Source: Labrys sedimenti
GTDB lineage: Bacteria > Pseudomonadota > Alphaproteobacteria > Rhizobiales > Labraceae
Reading direction: 5' to 3'
Assembly: GCF_034424805.1 (NCBI RefSeq)
Contig: NZ_JAXOUF010000021.1
Location: 1 to 64,000, forward strand
Length of the DNA stretch: 64,000 nt
Positions 1 through 11,222 of the stretch are shown one piece after another. A program made the position numbers and the translations under genes. The notes below the pieces were generated by a model, which saw nothing but the letters and a program-made list of their open reading frames with translations, made no database searches and was not told the DNA's origin. Each line of letters begins with the position of its first letter. Position 1 is the first letter of the stretch.

Positions 1-82
1 AAACGCTGTTTTGCTCTCGCTCTTTGGTTCGACGCGTCTTTGCGATTCGAGATGATTCCGTCTAATCGCAAAACGCTCTAAT
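1..82 (+). repeat. Dispersed repeat family A, copy 1 (cut by window edge)
   Basis: Contains the family core TTCGACGCGTCTTTGCGA and ends with AATCGCAAAACGCT. The left end is lost at the window edge. Related copies lie at 15175, 16483, 28784, 31014, 34547 and 37238. The two ends carry complementary AGCGTTTT / AAAACGCT blocks, so the element can fold on itself. Confidence 0.7.
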
Positions 83-115
83 AGCGGAGAATCCCGGTCC
101 TGAACCGGAGGCGGC

Positions 116-379
116 ATGAAGGGCAGATTCGATCTCAGCGCCTATGACAGCGCGACGCAATTGCTGATGCATCTGGTGGTGCTGCTGGCATGCCTCGTCG
201 CCAGCGCGCTGGTCTGCTTCGGCCTCGTCGCGGTGAGCGCGCCCTTCGTGCTGCTGCAATGGATCGGCTTCTTCACCCTCGCCAAATTCGTCTATTTCGT
301 CGTCGCCTATGTGCTGTTCGGCGGATCTTTCATCGACCCGCTCGAACAGATGTATGAGGAGCGGCGCAACCGACGCTGA
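116..379 (+). CDS. Small two-helix membrane protein, unknown function
   Basis: An 87-residue protein that I do not recognise. The ATG follows a good ribosome-binding site (CCGGAGG). Two hydrophobic stretches are visible, at about residues 15-47 and 52-70, and are probably two membrane helices. The C-terminus is charged (EQMYEERRNRR) and probably cytoplasmic. It converges with the ABC permease at 453-1346. Nothing in the context suggests a function. Confidence 0.6.
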   Translation: MKGRFDLSAYDSATQLLMHLVVLLACLVASALVCFGLVAVSAPFVLLQWIGFFTLAKFVYFVVAYVLFGGSFIDPLEQMYEERRNRR

Positions 380-452
380 CACCAACTCTTCCCTGAACCG
401 CAGGAAAGGCGTCAGCGGTTCGGAGAACACCCGGGCCATTGGTCCGGAACTC

Positions 453-1346
453 CTACTCCTTCACCGCACCCGTCATCGACGACACGTAATAATCGACGAA
501 GAAGGAATAGAGGATCACCACCGGCAGGGAGCCGAACAGTGCCCCGGCCATGAGGGATCCCCATTCGAAGATGTCGCCGCGCACCAGCTCGGTCAGCACT
601 CCCACAGGCACGGTCTTGTTCTCGGAAGACTGGATGAAGGTCAGTGCGTAGATGAACTCGTTCCACGACAAAGTGAAGGCGAAGATGCCGGCCGAGATCA
701 GGCCCGGCACCGCCAGCGGCAGGATGACCCTGACCAGGATCTGCCAGCGCGAGGCCCCATCCACCAGCGCGCTTTCCTCCAGCTCGTAGGGAATCGAGCG
801 GAAATAGCCCATCAGCAGCCAGGTGCAGAAGGGGATCAGGAAGGTCGGATAGGTGACGATCAGAGCCAGCTTGGTATCGTAGATACCGAGCTTGAAGACG
901 ATGAAGGCGAGCGGGATGAACAGGATCGAGGGCGGCACCAGATAGGCCAGGAAGATCAGGAGGCCGACGATCCGCGATCCCCTGAAGCGGATGCGCTCGA
1001 TCGCATAGGCGGCGAGCACGGAAGCGACAAGCGCCAGCGCCGTCGCGCCCACCGAGACATAGATCGTGTTGAGCAGCCAGCCTGGATAGGACGTTTCGAA
1101 CAGGAGATAGCGGATATGTTCGAGGGTGGGGCCCACCACCCAGAACGGGCTGTAATTGGCATAGTCGGTCAGCTGGTCGTTGGGCTTCACCGTGGTGATC
1201 GCCATCCAGTAGAACGGGAACAGCAGCACGATGACGAAGACCAGCAGCGGCAGGTAGACGGTCACCACCCGCCGGGGCAGGCTGGAGAGATAGCCCATGC
1301 CCTCGACGTGGTCGGCGAGCGGGGCGGTAGCTTGGTTTGAGCTCAT
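453..1346 (-). CDS. Carbohydrate ABC transporter inner-membrane permease, MalG type
   Basis: Inner-membrane subunit of a CUT1-type sugar ABC importer, about 297 residues with six predicted membrane segments. The cytoplasmic loop that docks on the ATPase is visible as LEESALVDGASRWQ followed by an LP motif, the EAA loop of the binding-protein-dependent permease family. I chose the ATG at 1346 because GGAGG lies seven bases ahead of it; the ATG at 1352 is too close. It starts 13 bases after the partner permease ends and is the last gene of a four-gene operon (ATPase, binding protein, two permeases). The substrate cannot be read from the sequence. Confidence 0.93.
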   Translation of the reverse strand: MSSNQATAPLADHVEGMGYLSSLPRRVVTVYLPLLVFVIVLLFPFYWMAITTVKPNDQLTDYANYSPFWVVGPTLEHIRYLLFETSYPGWLLNTIYVSVGATALALVASVLAAYAIERIRFRGSRIVGLLIFLAYLVPPSILFIPLAFIVFKLGIYDTKLALIVTYPTFLIPFCTWLLMGYFRSIPYELEESALVDGASRWQILVRVILPLAVPGLISAGIFAFTLSWNEFIYALTFIQSSENKTVPVGVLTELVRGDIFEWGSLMAGALFGSLPVVILYSFFVDYYVSSMTGAVKE

Positions 1347-1359
1347 CGTCATGCCTCCG

Positions 1360-2298
1360 CTATTCCCCGCCGCCCTGCTGCCAGCGCCGGCGCTGCAGGC
1401 CGAAGAAGCTGAACAGGATCGCCGCCAGCAGGAAGGGCACCATGGCCACGGCGATGGCCGCGCCTTCGCCGAGCTGGCCGCCGGGAATGCCGCGCTGGAA
1501 GGAAAGCGTCGCCATCAGATGGGTGGCGTTCACCGGTCCGCCCTTGGTCAGCACATAGATGAGCTGGAAATCGGTGAAGGTGAACAGCACCGAGAAGGTC
1601 ATCACCACGGCGATGATCGGTGTGAGCAGGGGCAGCGTGACATGGCGGAAGCGCTGCCAATTCGTGGCGCCGTCGAGCGAAGCCGCCTCCTGCAGCGAGG
1701 GCGAAATCGTCTGCAGCCCGGCCAGCAGCGAGATGGCGACGAAGGGAATGCCGCGCCAGACATTGGCGACGATCACCGAGATGCGGGCATTGATGGGATC
1801 GCCGAGGAAGTTGATCGGCTGCTGGATCAGGCCGAGCTGCATCAACGACCAGGAAATGATCGAGAACTGCGAATCGTAGATCCACCAGAAGGCCAGCGCC
1901 GACAGCACGGTGGGTACGACCCAGGGCAGCAGTACGATCGCCCGGAACAGCGATTTGAAAGGCAGATGCTGGTTGAGCAGCAGAGCGAGCCAGAGGCCGA
2001 GGCCGAATTTCAGGGCCGAGGCGACGACCGTGTAGACGATGGTGTTGAACACCGACAACCAGAACACCGAATCGGCCCAGAGGAACTCGTAGTTCTCCAG
2101 ACCGATGAAAATGCCCTCGCGCCCGATCTTGGTATCGGTGAAGCCGAGCCAGACGCCGAGGCCCAGCGGGTAGGCCAGCAGGCAGATCAGGAACACCGCG
2201 GCCGGCAGCATGAAGAGCGTGCCAAGCATGCCCTTGCTCTGCGCCAGCCTGGCGAAGGCGGAAGGTCGCGGCCGTGGTCTCGATGTCGCGATGCTCAT
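1360..2298 (-). CDS. Carbohydrate ABC transporter inner-membrane permease, MalF type
   Basis: Partner permease of 312 residues with a short cytoplasmic N-terminus, about six membrane helices, and the EAA loop LQEAASLDGATNWQRF followed by LPLLTP. Together with the gene at 453-1346 it should form the heterodimeric channel of a CUT1 sugar importer. It is separated from the upstream binding-protein gene by about 225 bases filled by a palindromic repeat (2336-2494), an arrangement like the REP element between malE and malF in enteric bacteria. Confidence 0.93.
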   Translation of the reverse strand: MSIATSRPRPRPSAFARLAQSKGMLGTLFMLPAAVFLICLLAYPLGLGVWLGFTDTKIGREGIFIGLENYEFLWADSVFWLSVFNTIVYTVVASALKFGLGLWLALLLNQHLPFKSLFRAIVLLPWVVPTVLSALAFWWIYDSQFSIISWSLMQLGLIQQPINFLGDPINARISVIVANVWRGIPFVAISLLAGLQTISPSLQEAASLDGATNWQRFRHVTLPLLTPIIAVVMTFSVLFTFTDFQLIYVLTKGGPVNATHLMATLSFQRGIPGGQLGEGAAIAVAMVPFLLAAILFSFFGLQRRRWQQGGGE

Positions 2299-2335
2299 GA
2301 GGTGCCTTGGTGGGAGGGAAGGAGGAAGGAGGCTT

Positions 2336-2494
2336 TACCCCTCATCCCCCTGCCGGGACCTTCTCCCGCAAGGGGAGAAGGGGATTGTTTTGGGAGCGTC
2401 GAGCCGTAGTGAAGGTTGCTTGGTCGACCCAACCTCTCAGGATCCAGTCCCTTCTCCCCTTGCGGGAGAAGGTGGCGGCAGCCAGATGAGGGGT
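2336..2494. repeat. Palindromic repeat family C, copy 1, inside ABC operon
   Basis: Two arms built from CCCCTCATC...CTTCTCCCGCAAGGGGAGAAG and its reverse complement (CTTCTCCCCTTGCGGGAGAAG...GATGAGGGG) flank a spacer of about 65 bases. Each arm contains its own smaller hairpin. A near-identical element lies at 55689-55872. It fills the gap between the binding-protein gene and the first permease gene. Confidence 0.75.
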
Positions 2495-2524
2495 ACAAGC
2501 ACCACGATACTGCTCCTGGCGACC

Positions 2525-3841
2525 TCACACCCGATAATAGCGATTGGCGCGCTTCTCGGCCTGGGCCGCCGCATCCTCCGGCGACATCTGGCCGGTCACC
2601 GCGACCGCGTACATGTCGACCAGTACGTAATCGGCCATCACGCCGGCCGAGGCATAGCCGAGGGGACCGGCATAGCCATTGGGCCGCAGTGTTTCGGACG
2701 CATGCGAATAGGGCTCATGGATCGGATCGGCCTTCCAGACCGGATTGGCGGCGAAAGCCTTCAGCGCCTGGCAGCAATAGGCGCTGGATCCGCTGATCCA
2801 GGCATTCATCTGCGGTTCCTCATACATGAACTTCAGATAGGCCTTGGCCGCCTCGGGATATTTGGAATGCTTGAACAGCAGCGCCGACGTGGTCTGGTGC
2901 AGTTCGATCTTCTGCCCGACGGGACCGACCGGGAAGTTGACCGCGCGGATATCGGCCGCCAGTTCCTTGAGCTTGGCGTCCTTCTTGGCGGCGTAATAGA
3001 GCGAGACGCCATTGGCCGTCAGCGAAACCTGGCCGGCGAGGAAGGCCCGGTTGTTGTTGATGTCCAGCCAGCTCTCGGTGCCGGGAATGAAGGTCTCGTA
3101 GAGCGACTTGGCATATTTGATCGAGGCGATGGTCTCGGGCGAGTTGATGGTGACCTTGCCGCTCTCGTCGACCATCTTGCCGCCATGGCTCCACAGCAGC
3201 CAATGGGCATAGTTGTTGCCGTCGCCGACCGCCTTGCCGTGGGGGAAGCCGGCGGGCGTCCCCTTGGCCTTCAGCGCCTTGCACAATTCGAGGAAGCCGG
3301 CGGTATCCTTGGGAAACTCGCTGAAGCCGGCCGCCTTCATGTGGCTGTCGCGGTAGCAGATGGCATTGCCGATCGCCGCCAGCGGCAGGGCGATGAACTT
3401 GCCCTCACGCGTGGCATAGCCCTTCAGGCCGTCATACCAGCCGCCATATTTGCCGCCGAGATAGGTGCCGAGCTCGGTGAGGTCGGTCAGCTTGTCGGGA
3501 TATTGATGGGCATCGTCGAACCAGCACAGCACGATGTCCGGACCCGAGCCGACATTGGCGGCCACGGCCGCCTTCGGACGGATGTCCTCCCAGCTTTCCT
3601 TGTCGACTCGGACCTGCACGCCGGTCGCCTCGGTGAACTTCTTGGTGTTGGCGAGCCAGGCGTCCTCGTCGCCCTGCACGAAGGGGGTCCAGCGCAGCAC
3701 GCGCAGGCTGGCGCCCTCTTCGGGCTTGTAGGCGGGCTCGGCGCCCTGTGCGAAAGCCGGCCCGATGCCGAACCGGCCAAAACCGGCGGCCGCGGCGAGA
3801 CCTGCGGAAGCAGTGAGCAGATCACGTCTGTTGATCGTCAT
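2525..3841 (-). CDS. Carbohydrate ABC transporter substrate-binding protein
   Basis: Periplasmic solute-binding protein of the extracellular family 1 (MalE-like) type, about 438 residues. The N-terminus MTINRRDLLTASAGLAAAAG is a twin-arginine-like signal followed by AFAQG, a likely cleavage site, so export of the folded protein by Tat is plausible. The ATG at 3841 is chosen because GGGAGGACTTCG precedes it and because the signal peptide begins there; the longer reading frame to 3925 adds non-homologous sequence. It is the second gene of the importer operon, between the ATPase and the permeases. Confidence 0.92.
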   Translation of the reverse strand: MTINRRDLLTASAGLAAAAGFGRFGIGPAFAQGAEPAYKPEEGASLRVLRWTPFVQGDEDAWLANTKKFTEATGVQVRVDKESWEDIRPKAAVAANVGSGPDIVLCWFDDAHQYPDKLTDLTELGTYLGGKYGGWYDGLKGYATREGKFIALPLAAIGNAICYRDSHMKAAGFSEFPKDTAGFLELCKALKAKGTPAGFPHGKAVGDGNNYAHWLLWSHGGKMVDESGKVTINSPETIASIKYAKSLYETFIPGTESWLDINNNRAFLAGQVSLTANGVSLYYAAKKDAKLKELAADIRAVNFPVGPVGQKIELHQTTSALLFKHSKYPEAAKAYLKFMYEEPQMNAWISGSSAYCCQALKAFAANPVWKADPIHEPYSHASETLRPNGYAGPLGYASAGVMADYVLVDMYAVAVTGQMSPEDAAAQAEKRANRYYRV

Positions 3842-4009
3842 CGAAGTCCTCCCTGGCAATGGCAACTTATATTTATAGGCAGATCGGCAGAACCGAGGAC
3901 AACGCAGCTCTCCTGCGACGTCCATGGGAAATGGCCCGGCCTACGCTGGCACGGCGCTCATCCCGGCGGCCCGAAGGCCAAACCGTTTTCGGACGGCTGA
4001 AGAGGCCGC

Positions 4010-5080
<1,071 letters not shown>

Positions 5081-5448
5081 GACGTTTCCCCCAAGCAAAA
5101 GGATGATGAGCCCGATCACCGCCACCAAGGCGGCATTTCTGCCTTTTCGGCCTCTTTCGGACCGTTGCGAACACCTAAAAGGCCTGCCGGAGCCGACCCA
5201 CCATCGGTGCAGACGGTCCCCACAGGCGGCGGCATCCTGACGGTGGGACAAGACTCCTGTCAAGGCAAAGAGCCCATCATCCCTCACAAATCTTCAGACC
5301 AATATACCCTGGGACGGAGGTTGCGTTATCATCATACCGCCCTCGCGCCATTCGCTTCGCGCAATTGCGGGGTCGGCTTCAATTCTCGATGCTGGATTTT
5401 CGCGTTTCAGCCATTATGTAGCAGCTTTACCCTTCCTCCCGAGTGCCT
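5081..5448. other. Divergent intergenic region between ABC operon and hslU
   Basis: About 370 bases separate the two divergent start codons. It must hold both promoters, but I see no clear -35/-10 pair or operator. In particular it does not contain hslV, which in most bacteria precedes hslU. Confidence 0.6.
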
Positions 5449-6750
5449 ATGTCCAATTTCTCCCCCCGCGAAATCGTCTCAGAACTCGACCGCCACATCG
5501 TCGGCCAGCACGACGCCAAGCGCGCCGTCGCCATTGCCCTGCGCAATCGCTGGCGCCGCCTGCAGCTCGACGAGACGCTGCGCGAAGAGGTGATGCCCAA
5601 GAACATCCTGATGATCGGGCCGACCGGCGTCGGCAAGACCGAGATTTCGCGCCGCCTTGCCAAGCTTGCCAATGCGCCCTTCCTGAAGGTGGAAGCGACG
5701 AAGTTCACCGAAGTCGGTTATGTCGGGCGCGACGTCGAGCAGATCGTACGCGATCTCATCGATATCGGCATAGCGCTGGTGAAGGCCGAAAAGCGCAAGG
5801 AAGTCCAAGCCAAGGCACATCTGGCCGCCGAACAGCGCGTGCTCAACGCCCTGGTCGGCGCGACGGCGAGCCCGGCGACCCGCGATAGTTTCCAGAAGAA
5901 ACTGCGCGCCGGCGAGCTCGACGACAAGGAAATCGAGATCGAGATGAAGGACACCTCCTCGCCTTCCTTCGAGCTGCCGGGCCTGCCGCAGGGCCAAATG
6001 GGCGTCGTCTCGATCGGCGACATCTTCGGCAAGGCCTTTTCGGGGCGCACCAAGACCAAGCGCACCACGGTCAAGGACAGCTATGACCAGCTGATCCAGG
6101 AGGAGGCTGACAATCTGCTCGACCAGGAGCAGATCGTGCACGAAGCCATCCGGCAGGTCGAGAACAACGGCATCGTCTTCCTCGACGAGATCGACAAGAT
6201 CTGCGCCCGGGAAAACCGCGGCGGCGCCGACGTCAGTCGCGAGGGCGTGCAGCGCGACCTTCTGCCGCTGATCGAAGGCACCACCGTGTCGACCAAGCAC
6301 GGTGCAGTGCGCACCGACCACATCCTCTTCATCGCCTCGGGCGCCTTCCATGTCGCCAAGCCTTCCGACCTCCTGCCGGAATTGCAGGGGCGCCTGCCGA
6401 TTCGGGTCGAACTGCAGGCACTGACCCAGGACGACTTCCGCCGCATCCTCACCGACACGGAAGCCAGCCTGATCAAGCAATATGTGGCGCTGATGGGTAC
6501 CGAGAACCTTGAGCTCAGCTTCACGCCCGAGGCCATCGACGCCATCGCCGCCATCGCGGTGCAGGTGAACGCCACCGTCGAGAATATCGGCGCGCGCCGG
6601 CTACAGACGGTAATGGAACGCATCCTCGACGAGATCTCCTTCACCGCCCCCGACAAGGGCGGCGAGAAAGTGACGATCGACGCCGACTATGTGCAGAAGA
6701 CGGTGGGCGACCTCGCCAAGAACACCGATCTCAGTCAGTTCATCCTGTAA
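5449..6750 (+). CDS. hslU: ATP-dependent protease ATPase subunit HslU (ClpY)
   Basis: AAA+ unfoldase that feeds substrates to the HslV peptidase in the cytoplasm, a heat-shock protein quality-control machine. About 433 residues, the normal family length. The family start SPREIVSELDRHIVGQ, Walker A GPTGVGKT (residues 57-64), the long I-domain insertion, Walker B FLDEIDKIC and the conserved C-terminus ending DLSQFIL are all present. The ATG at 5449 is preferred; a GTG two codons upstream is possible. hslV, usually the neighbour, is not next to it here. A 16-bp-stem hairpin follows the gene. Confidence 0.97.
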   Translation: MSNFSPREIVSELDRHIVGQHDAKRAVAIALRNRWRRLQLDETLREEVMPKNILMIGPTGVGKTEISRRLAKLANAPFLKVEATKFTEVGYVGRDVEQIVRDLIDIGIALVKAEKRKEVQAKAHLAAEQRVLNALVGATASPATRDSFQKKLRAGELDDKEIEIEMKDTSSPSFELPGLPQGQMGVVSIGDIFGKAFSGRTKTKRTTVKDSYDQLIQEEADNLLDQEQIVHEAIRQVENNGIVFLDEIDKICARENRGGADVSREGVQRDLLPLIEGTTVSTKHGAVRTDHILFIASGAFHVAKPSDLLPELQGRLPIRVELQALTQDDFRRILTDTEASLIKQYVALMGTENLELSFTPEAIDAIAAIAVQVNATVENIGARRLQTVMERILDEISFTAPDKGGEKVTIDADYVQKTVGDLAKNTDLSQFIL

Positions 6751-6802
6751 AGTTCATACGGTTGGCAGCCGGTCGTGAATGCAACTGCCTGACAAGCAAG
6801 GC

Positions 6803-6842
6803 CGCGACCTCCCTCCCCACGAAGCTGGGGAGGGAGGTCGCG
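6803..6842 (+). terminator. Hairpin downstream of hslU
   Basis: A perfect 16-bp stem (CGCGACCTCCCTCCCC pairing with its complement) and an 8-base loop, 52 bases after the hslU stop. No T-run follows, so it may be a weak terminator or an mRNA-stabilising palindrome. Confidence 0.55.
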
Positions 6843-6978
6843 CCTCATTCTACCCAGTTTCGGCTACCCTGCCCTATCGTCTCTTGGTTCAAAGACTCTA
6901 TAAATATATAATTTTTATGGATTTAATGAACTGACTTTTCTACCATCGCATCGATCCATCCCTTCGGAGAGTTTATCG

Positions 6979-7782
6979 ATGCCTTCCTCCCTCACCCGCC
7001 GCTCCGTCCTGGCGCTGGCCGCCGCTTCCCTGTTCGCCGCACCCGCGGCCGCCCTCGCCTCATCGACACGCATCCGCATCGGCGCCACGCCCGGGCCGAT
7101 GGCCGAGACCCTGGAAGCGGCCAAGCCCGTTGCCGCCAAGTTGGGCCTGGACATCGAGGTGATCGAATTTTCCGACTATGTCGTGCCCAATGCCGCGCTC
7201 GATGCCGGGGAGATCGAGGCCAACGCCTTCCAGAACCAGCCTTATCTCGACAACCAGATCGCCGACCGCGGCTACAAGATCGTCGGCATTGCCCCGATCA
7301 TCAATTCACGCCTGGGTGTCTATTCACGCCGGCACAAGGCCTGGAGCGAGGTGCCCGACGGCGCTACCATCGCCATTCAGAACGACCCGACCAATGGCGG
7401 CCGCACGCTCCTGTTGCTGCGCGACAAGGGCGTGATCAGCCTCAGGGACGGCGTCGGTTACAAGCCGATCGTCGCCGACATCACCGCCAATCCCAAGCAA
7501 TTGCACTTCCTGGAGGTCGACGCGGCCCAGACGCCGCGCTCCCTCGACGATGTCGATGCCGCAGCCGTCAATGCCAATTATGCCGTCACCGCAGGTCTCG
7601 ATCCGACCAAGCAGGCCTTGATCCTGGAAGAACTCAAGCCGCAATACACCAACCTGATTGCCGTACGCACCACCGACAAGGACAAGCCCTGGGTGCCGCT
7701 CCTGGCGCAATCCTATCGCTCGCCCGAGGTCCGGGACTTCGTCCTGGCCAAATACAAGGGCGCCTATGTGCCGACTTGGTGA
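6979..7782 (+). CDS. MetQ/NlpA-family ABC substrate-binding protein
   Basis: Periplasmic binding protein of 267 residues in the NlpA/MetQ family, whose characterised members bind methionine. The signal peptide has an RRSVLALAAASLF core and an ALAS end; no lipobox cysteine is visible, so it is probably soluble rather than a lipoprotein. Family hallmarks are IGATPGPMAETLEAAKP, DAGEIEANAFQNQPYLD and VNANYAV. The gene stands alone: neither an ATPase (MetN) nor a permease (MetI) adjoins, so it must work with a transporter encoded elsewhere. An AT-rich stretch at 6895-6930 probably holds the promoter. Confidence 0.9.
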   Translation: MPSSLTRRSVLALAAASLFAAPAAALASSTRIRIGATPGPMAETLEAAKPVAAKLGLDIEVIEFSDYVVPNAALDAGEIEANAFQNQPYLDNQIADRGYKIVGIAPIINSRLGVYSRRHKAWSEVPDGATIAIQNDPTNGGRTLLLLRDKGVISLRDGVGYKPIVADITANPKQLHFLEVDAAQTPRSLDDVDAAAVNANYAVTAGLDPTKQALILEELKPQYTNLIAVRTTDKDKPWVPLLAQSYRSPEVRDFVLAKYKGAYVPTW

Positions 7783-7806
7783 ACCCCGGACATCGCAGGG
7801 CGGGGT

Positions 7807-7823
7807 CCCGGCAAGTCGCCGGG
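7807..7823. terminator. Small GC hairpin between convergent genes
   Basis: CCCGGC and GCCGGG flank a 5-base loop 24 bases after the MetQ-like gene and ahead of the convergent aldolase stop. There is no T-tract, so a terminator role is only plausible. Confidence 0.3.
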
Positions 7824-7857
7824 CGCCTCCGCCTTTACTCCGCCAGGACTTCGAAGC

Positions 7858-8565
7858 TTATGGCTTCTTGTCCTGCAGGCCGTAGCTCTTGAAGCCCTCG
7901 ACCACCTCAGTGATCTCGCTGTCGGGCAGGATGTTCGCGCCCCCGATCTGAAGGGCGTGGTAATATTGCTTGGCCAGCGTTTCCAGTTCATGGGCCAGCC
8001 ACATCGCCTTGTCGAGGCTGGAACCGACGGCGATCATACCGTGATTGGCGAGCAGGCAGCCATTGCGGCCTTCCAGGGCCTCGAGGGCGAAACGCGACAA
8101 TTCCTCCGAGCCGTAACGGGCATAGGGCGCACAGCGTATGTCGGGGCCGCCGAAGGCTGCGATCATGTAGTGGATGGCCGGGATCGGCTTGTGGGCAATG
8201 GCGAGGATGGTGGACCAGGTGGCGTGGGTATGCACCACGGCGCCGGCATCCGGGCGGCCCTTGAGGATGTCGAAGTGGAAACGCCATTCCACCGAGGGCT
8301 TCAGCGGTCCTTCCCAGGCGCCATACTCGCCCTCGAAGGGCATGGCGGCGATCATCTCCGGTTCCATCTCGTGATAGGGGATGGCCGACGGGGTGATCAG
8401 CATGCGGTCGCCGCAGCGAGCCGAAATATTGCCGGACGTGCCTTGGTTGAGGCCGTTGGCATTCATCCAGCGGCATTTGTCGATGATGGCACGGCGCAGG
8501 CCCAGTTCGTCTTGGCGTGGGTCGTCTTGGCGCGGATCGTCTTGGCGCGGATCGTCTTGGCTCAT
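7858..8565 (-). CDS. Class II aldolase/adducin family protein
   Basis: Cytoplasmic zinc-dependent aldolase-type protein of about 235 residues, related to L-fuculose-phosphate aldolase and ribulose-phosphate epimerase. Family marks: GTSGNISAR near the start, the metal-binding HTH in VVHTHATWSTI, the EWRFH segment, and a later histidine in LLANHGMIAV. The N-terminus carries a DPRQD pentapeptide repeated three times, encoded by a 15-bp tandem repeat, before the conserved LGLRRAIIDKC. The ATG at 8565 follows GGAAGATCC; the open frame to 8889 adds unrelated sequence. It stands alone, so the substrate is unknown. Confidence 0.88.
   Translation of the reverse strand: MSQDDPRQDDPRQDDPRQDELGLRRAIIDKCRWMNANGLNQGTSGNISARCGDRMLITPSAIPYHEMEPEMIAAMPFEGEYGAWEGPLKPSVEWRFHFDILKGRPDAGAVVHTHATWSTILAIAHKPIPAIHYMIAAFGGPDIRCAPYARYGSEELSRFALEALEGRNGCLLANHGMIAVGSSLDKAMWLAHELETLAKQYYHALQIGGANILPDSEITEVVEGFKSYGLQDKKP
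8508..8559. repeat. 15-bp in-frame tandem repeat in aldolase N-terminus
   Basis: Three full 15-base units (CGTCTTGGCGCGGAT, the first with two changes) plus a partial fourth. Read on the minus strand they encode DPRQD repeats immediately after the start codon. A unit gain or loss keeps the frame. Confidence 0.85.
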
Positions 8566-8723
8566 GGCGGATCTTCCGGAATCGAGGCTGTGCCATCGAT
8601 GCGGAAGAAGGGCCCGGGGTGGCAAGCCAAAATTGTCGAATGAGCGATATTGAGCGCAGGAAGCCGGCGCGCCGGTCTCCAGAGCCTGACTCGATAATCG
8701 CAAACAGAACCGAGGAAGGCTGA

Positions 8724-8845
8724 GTTTTATCATGCCCGGGCTTATCCCGGGCATCCAGATACGGCCACTGATGGAGATTGCGGCCCTAATTATACCGGAC
8801 AGCTTGTCCGGTGGGGGGGCGAAGCGCTGCAATGACAAAAGTCGA
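8724..8845. repeat. Dispersed repeat family B, copy 1
   Basis: Begins TCATGCCCGGGCTTATCCCGG, continues GCATCCAGATAC and ends GCAATGACAAAAGTCGAG. Copies with the same arms lie at 34702, 39769 and 59621. An internal ACCGGACAGCTTGTCCGGT hairpin is specific to this copy. It lies between the aldolase and the infA paralogue. Confidence 0.7.
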
Positions 8846-8949
8846 GTTTTACCGACTTTTCGGTCAGGCTCCGAAGACCGGCACGTCAACCCGCGCCCTC
8901 CGGCAAAGGAGGGCGTGGGCGGGCCTGAAGACCCGCCTACCGAATCCGA

Positions 8950-9231
8950 TCAGCGGCGGCGCATATTGCCGCCGCCGCGCTGCGGCGGACGGGGGCCGGA
9001 CGAAGCGCGCTCGTCCTTGTGGCGGAAGATGATACGCCCCTTGTCGAGGTCGTAGGGCGACATCTCGACGGTGACGCGATCGCCCTCGATGGTCTTGATG
9101 CGGTTCTTCTTCATCTTGCCGGCCGTGTAGGCGATCATCTCGTGGCCATTGTCGAGCTTCACGCGGAAACGGGCGTCCGGCAACACTTCGGAAACCTCGC
9201 CTTCAAATTCCATCAGTTCTTCTTTTGCCAT
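8950..9231 (-). CDS. infA: Translation initiation factor IF-1 (paralogue with C-terminal tail)
   Basis: IF-1 binds the ribosomal A site during initiation. Residues 1-72 match the whole family (MAKEELMEFEGEVSEVLP, AYTAGKMKKNRI, VEMSPYDLDKGRIIFR), and about 21 further residues rich in Arg, Pro and Gly follow (PRPPQRGGGNMRRR), which standard IF-1 lacks. The ATG at 9231 has AGGA ahead of it. It lies 36 bases downstream of a DEAD-box helicase gene on the same strand, so the two are probably co-transcribed. The tail and context suggest a second, RNA-chaperone-like copy, with a standard infA expected elsewhere. Confidence 0.88.
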   Translation of the reverse strand: MAKEELMEFEGEVSEVLPDARFRVKLDNGHEMIAYTAGKMKKNRIKTIEGDRVTVEMSPYDLDKGRIIFRHKDERASSGPRPPQRGGGNMRRR

Positions 9232-9267
9232 GTGCAAATCCTGTTGGGAAAATGGAATGCCGCGCCC

Positions 9268-10575
<1,308 letters not shown>

Positions 10576-11222
10576 ATTAAATCCTTCATGCCACGCTCGT
10601 CGATCGGACAGCAGCGCGGCCACCGTCCGGGTCCGCGATCACAGCCCGTCTTCAGCCGCAAAGGCATGATGAAACGGTACGGCGATATCGCGACCCACGC
10701 GCGGATGGGAGCAGCGGAATGTTGTTGGGGACGGCCGGGAGGTGAGGCACTGCTTCTGAAAAAGCCAAAAACCAGCGCGCCGCGCGAACCCCCGAGCGGT
10801 CGTTACACGCGGTTGCTGCGCTTTTTGCAGCGCAAAGTCAAGAAAAAAGCGGAGAAAGGGCAATCGCGGCGATGGAAAGGAGGACGGAAGGCCCATCCTG
10901 GCATCACAGGCGTCTCGGCTGCTCTTCCGTTCCCGCAAGCGTGCCGCCTCCAGATGCAGGCGAGATGCCTGCAATCCCGCCGGATTCTATGCCATCGTGG
11001 GGCGCAAGCTGGCCCTCGAGCGCCTAAAGAACTGACAGCGCCCAAGCTGCAAACGTCGCCCCCCCCCCGGCCCTCTAACGCAACGTCATGGACATTCCCT
11101 GACGTTGCTGTTCATATACGCTTAGATTCTTTCGAGCGTGACTCGGGACCCTGCGGCGGATGAAGGAGGGCTTCGCCGTACTCCCGGTAGGTTCCGCCGA
11201 AATGCAAGGGCGTTCCGTCAGC
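10576..11222. other. Gene-free region between helicase and TPR gene
   Basis: About 650 bases with no convincing gene on either strand. It contains a run of ten C at 11059-11068 and a 9-bp inverted repeat (GCAACGTCA, 11-base gap, TGACGTTGC; 11080-11108) upstream of the TPR gene. A GC-rich degenerate palindrome lies near 10935-10985. Promoters for both divergent genes must lie here. Confidence 0.5.
11080..11108. promoter_or_regulatory. Inverted repeat, possible operator
   Basis: GCAACGTCA and TGACGTTGC separated by 11 bases, about 115 bases ahead of the preferred TPR-gene start. It may be an operator or a hairpin; no regulator can be assigned. Confidence 0.35.
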
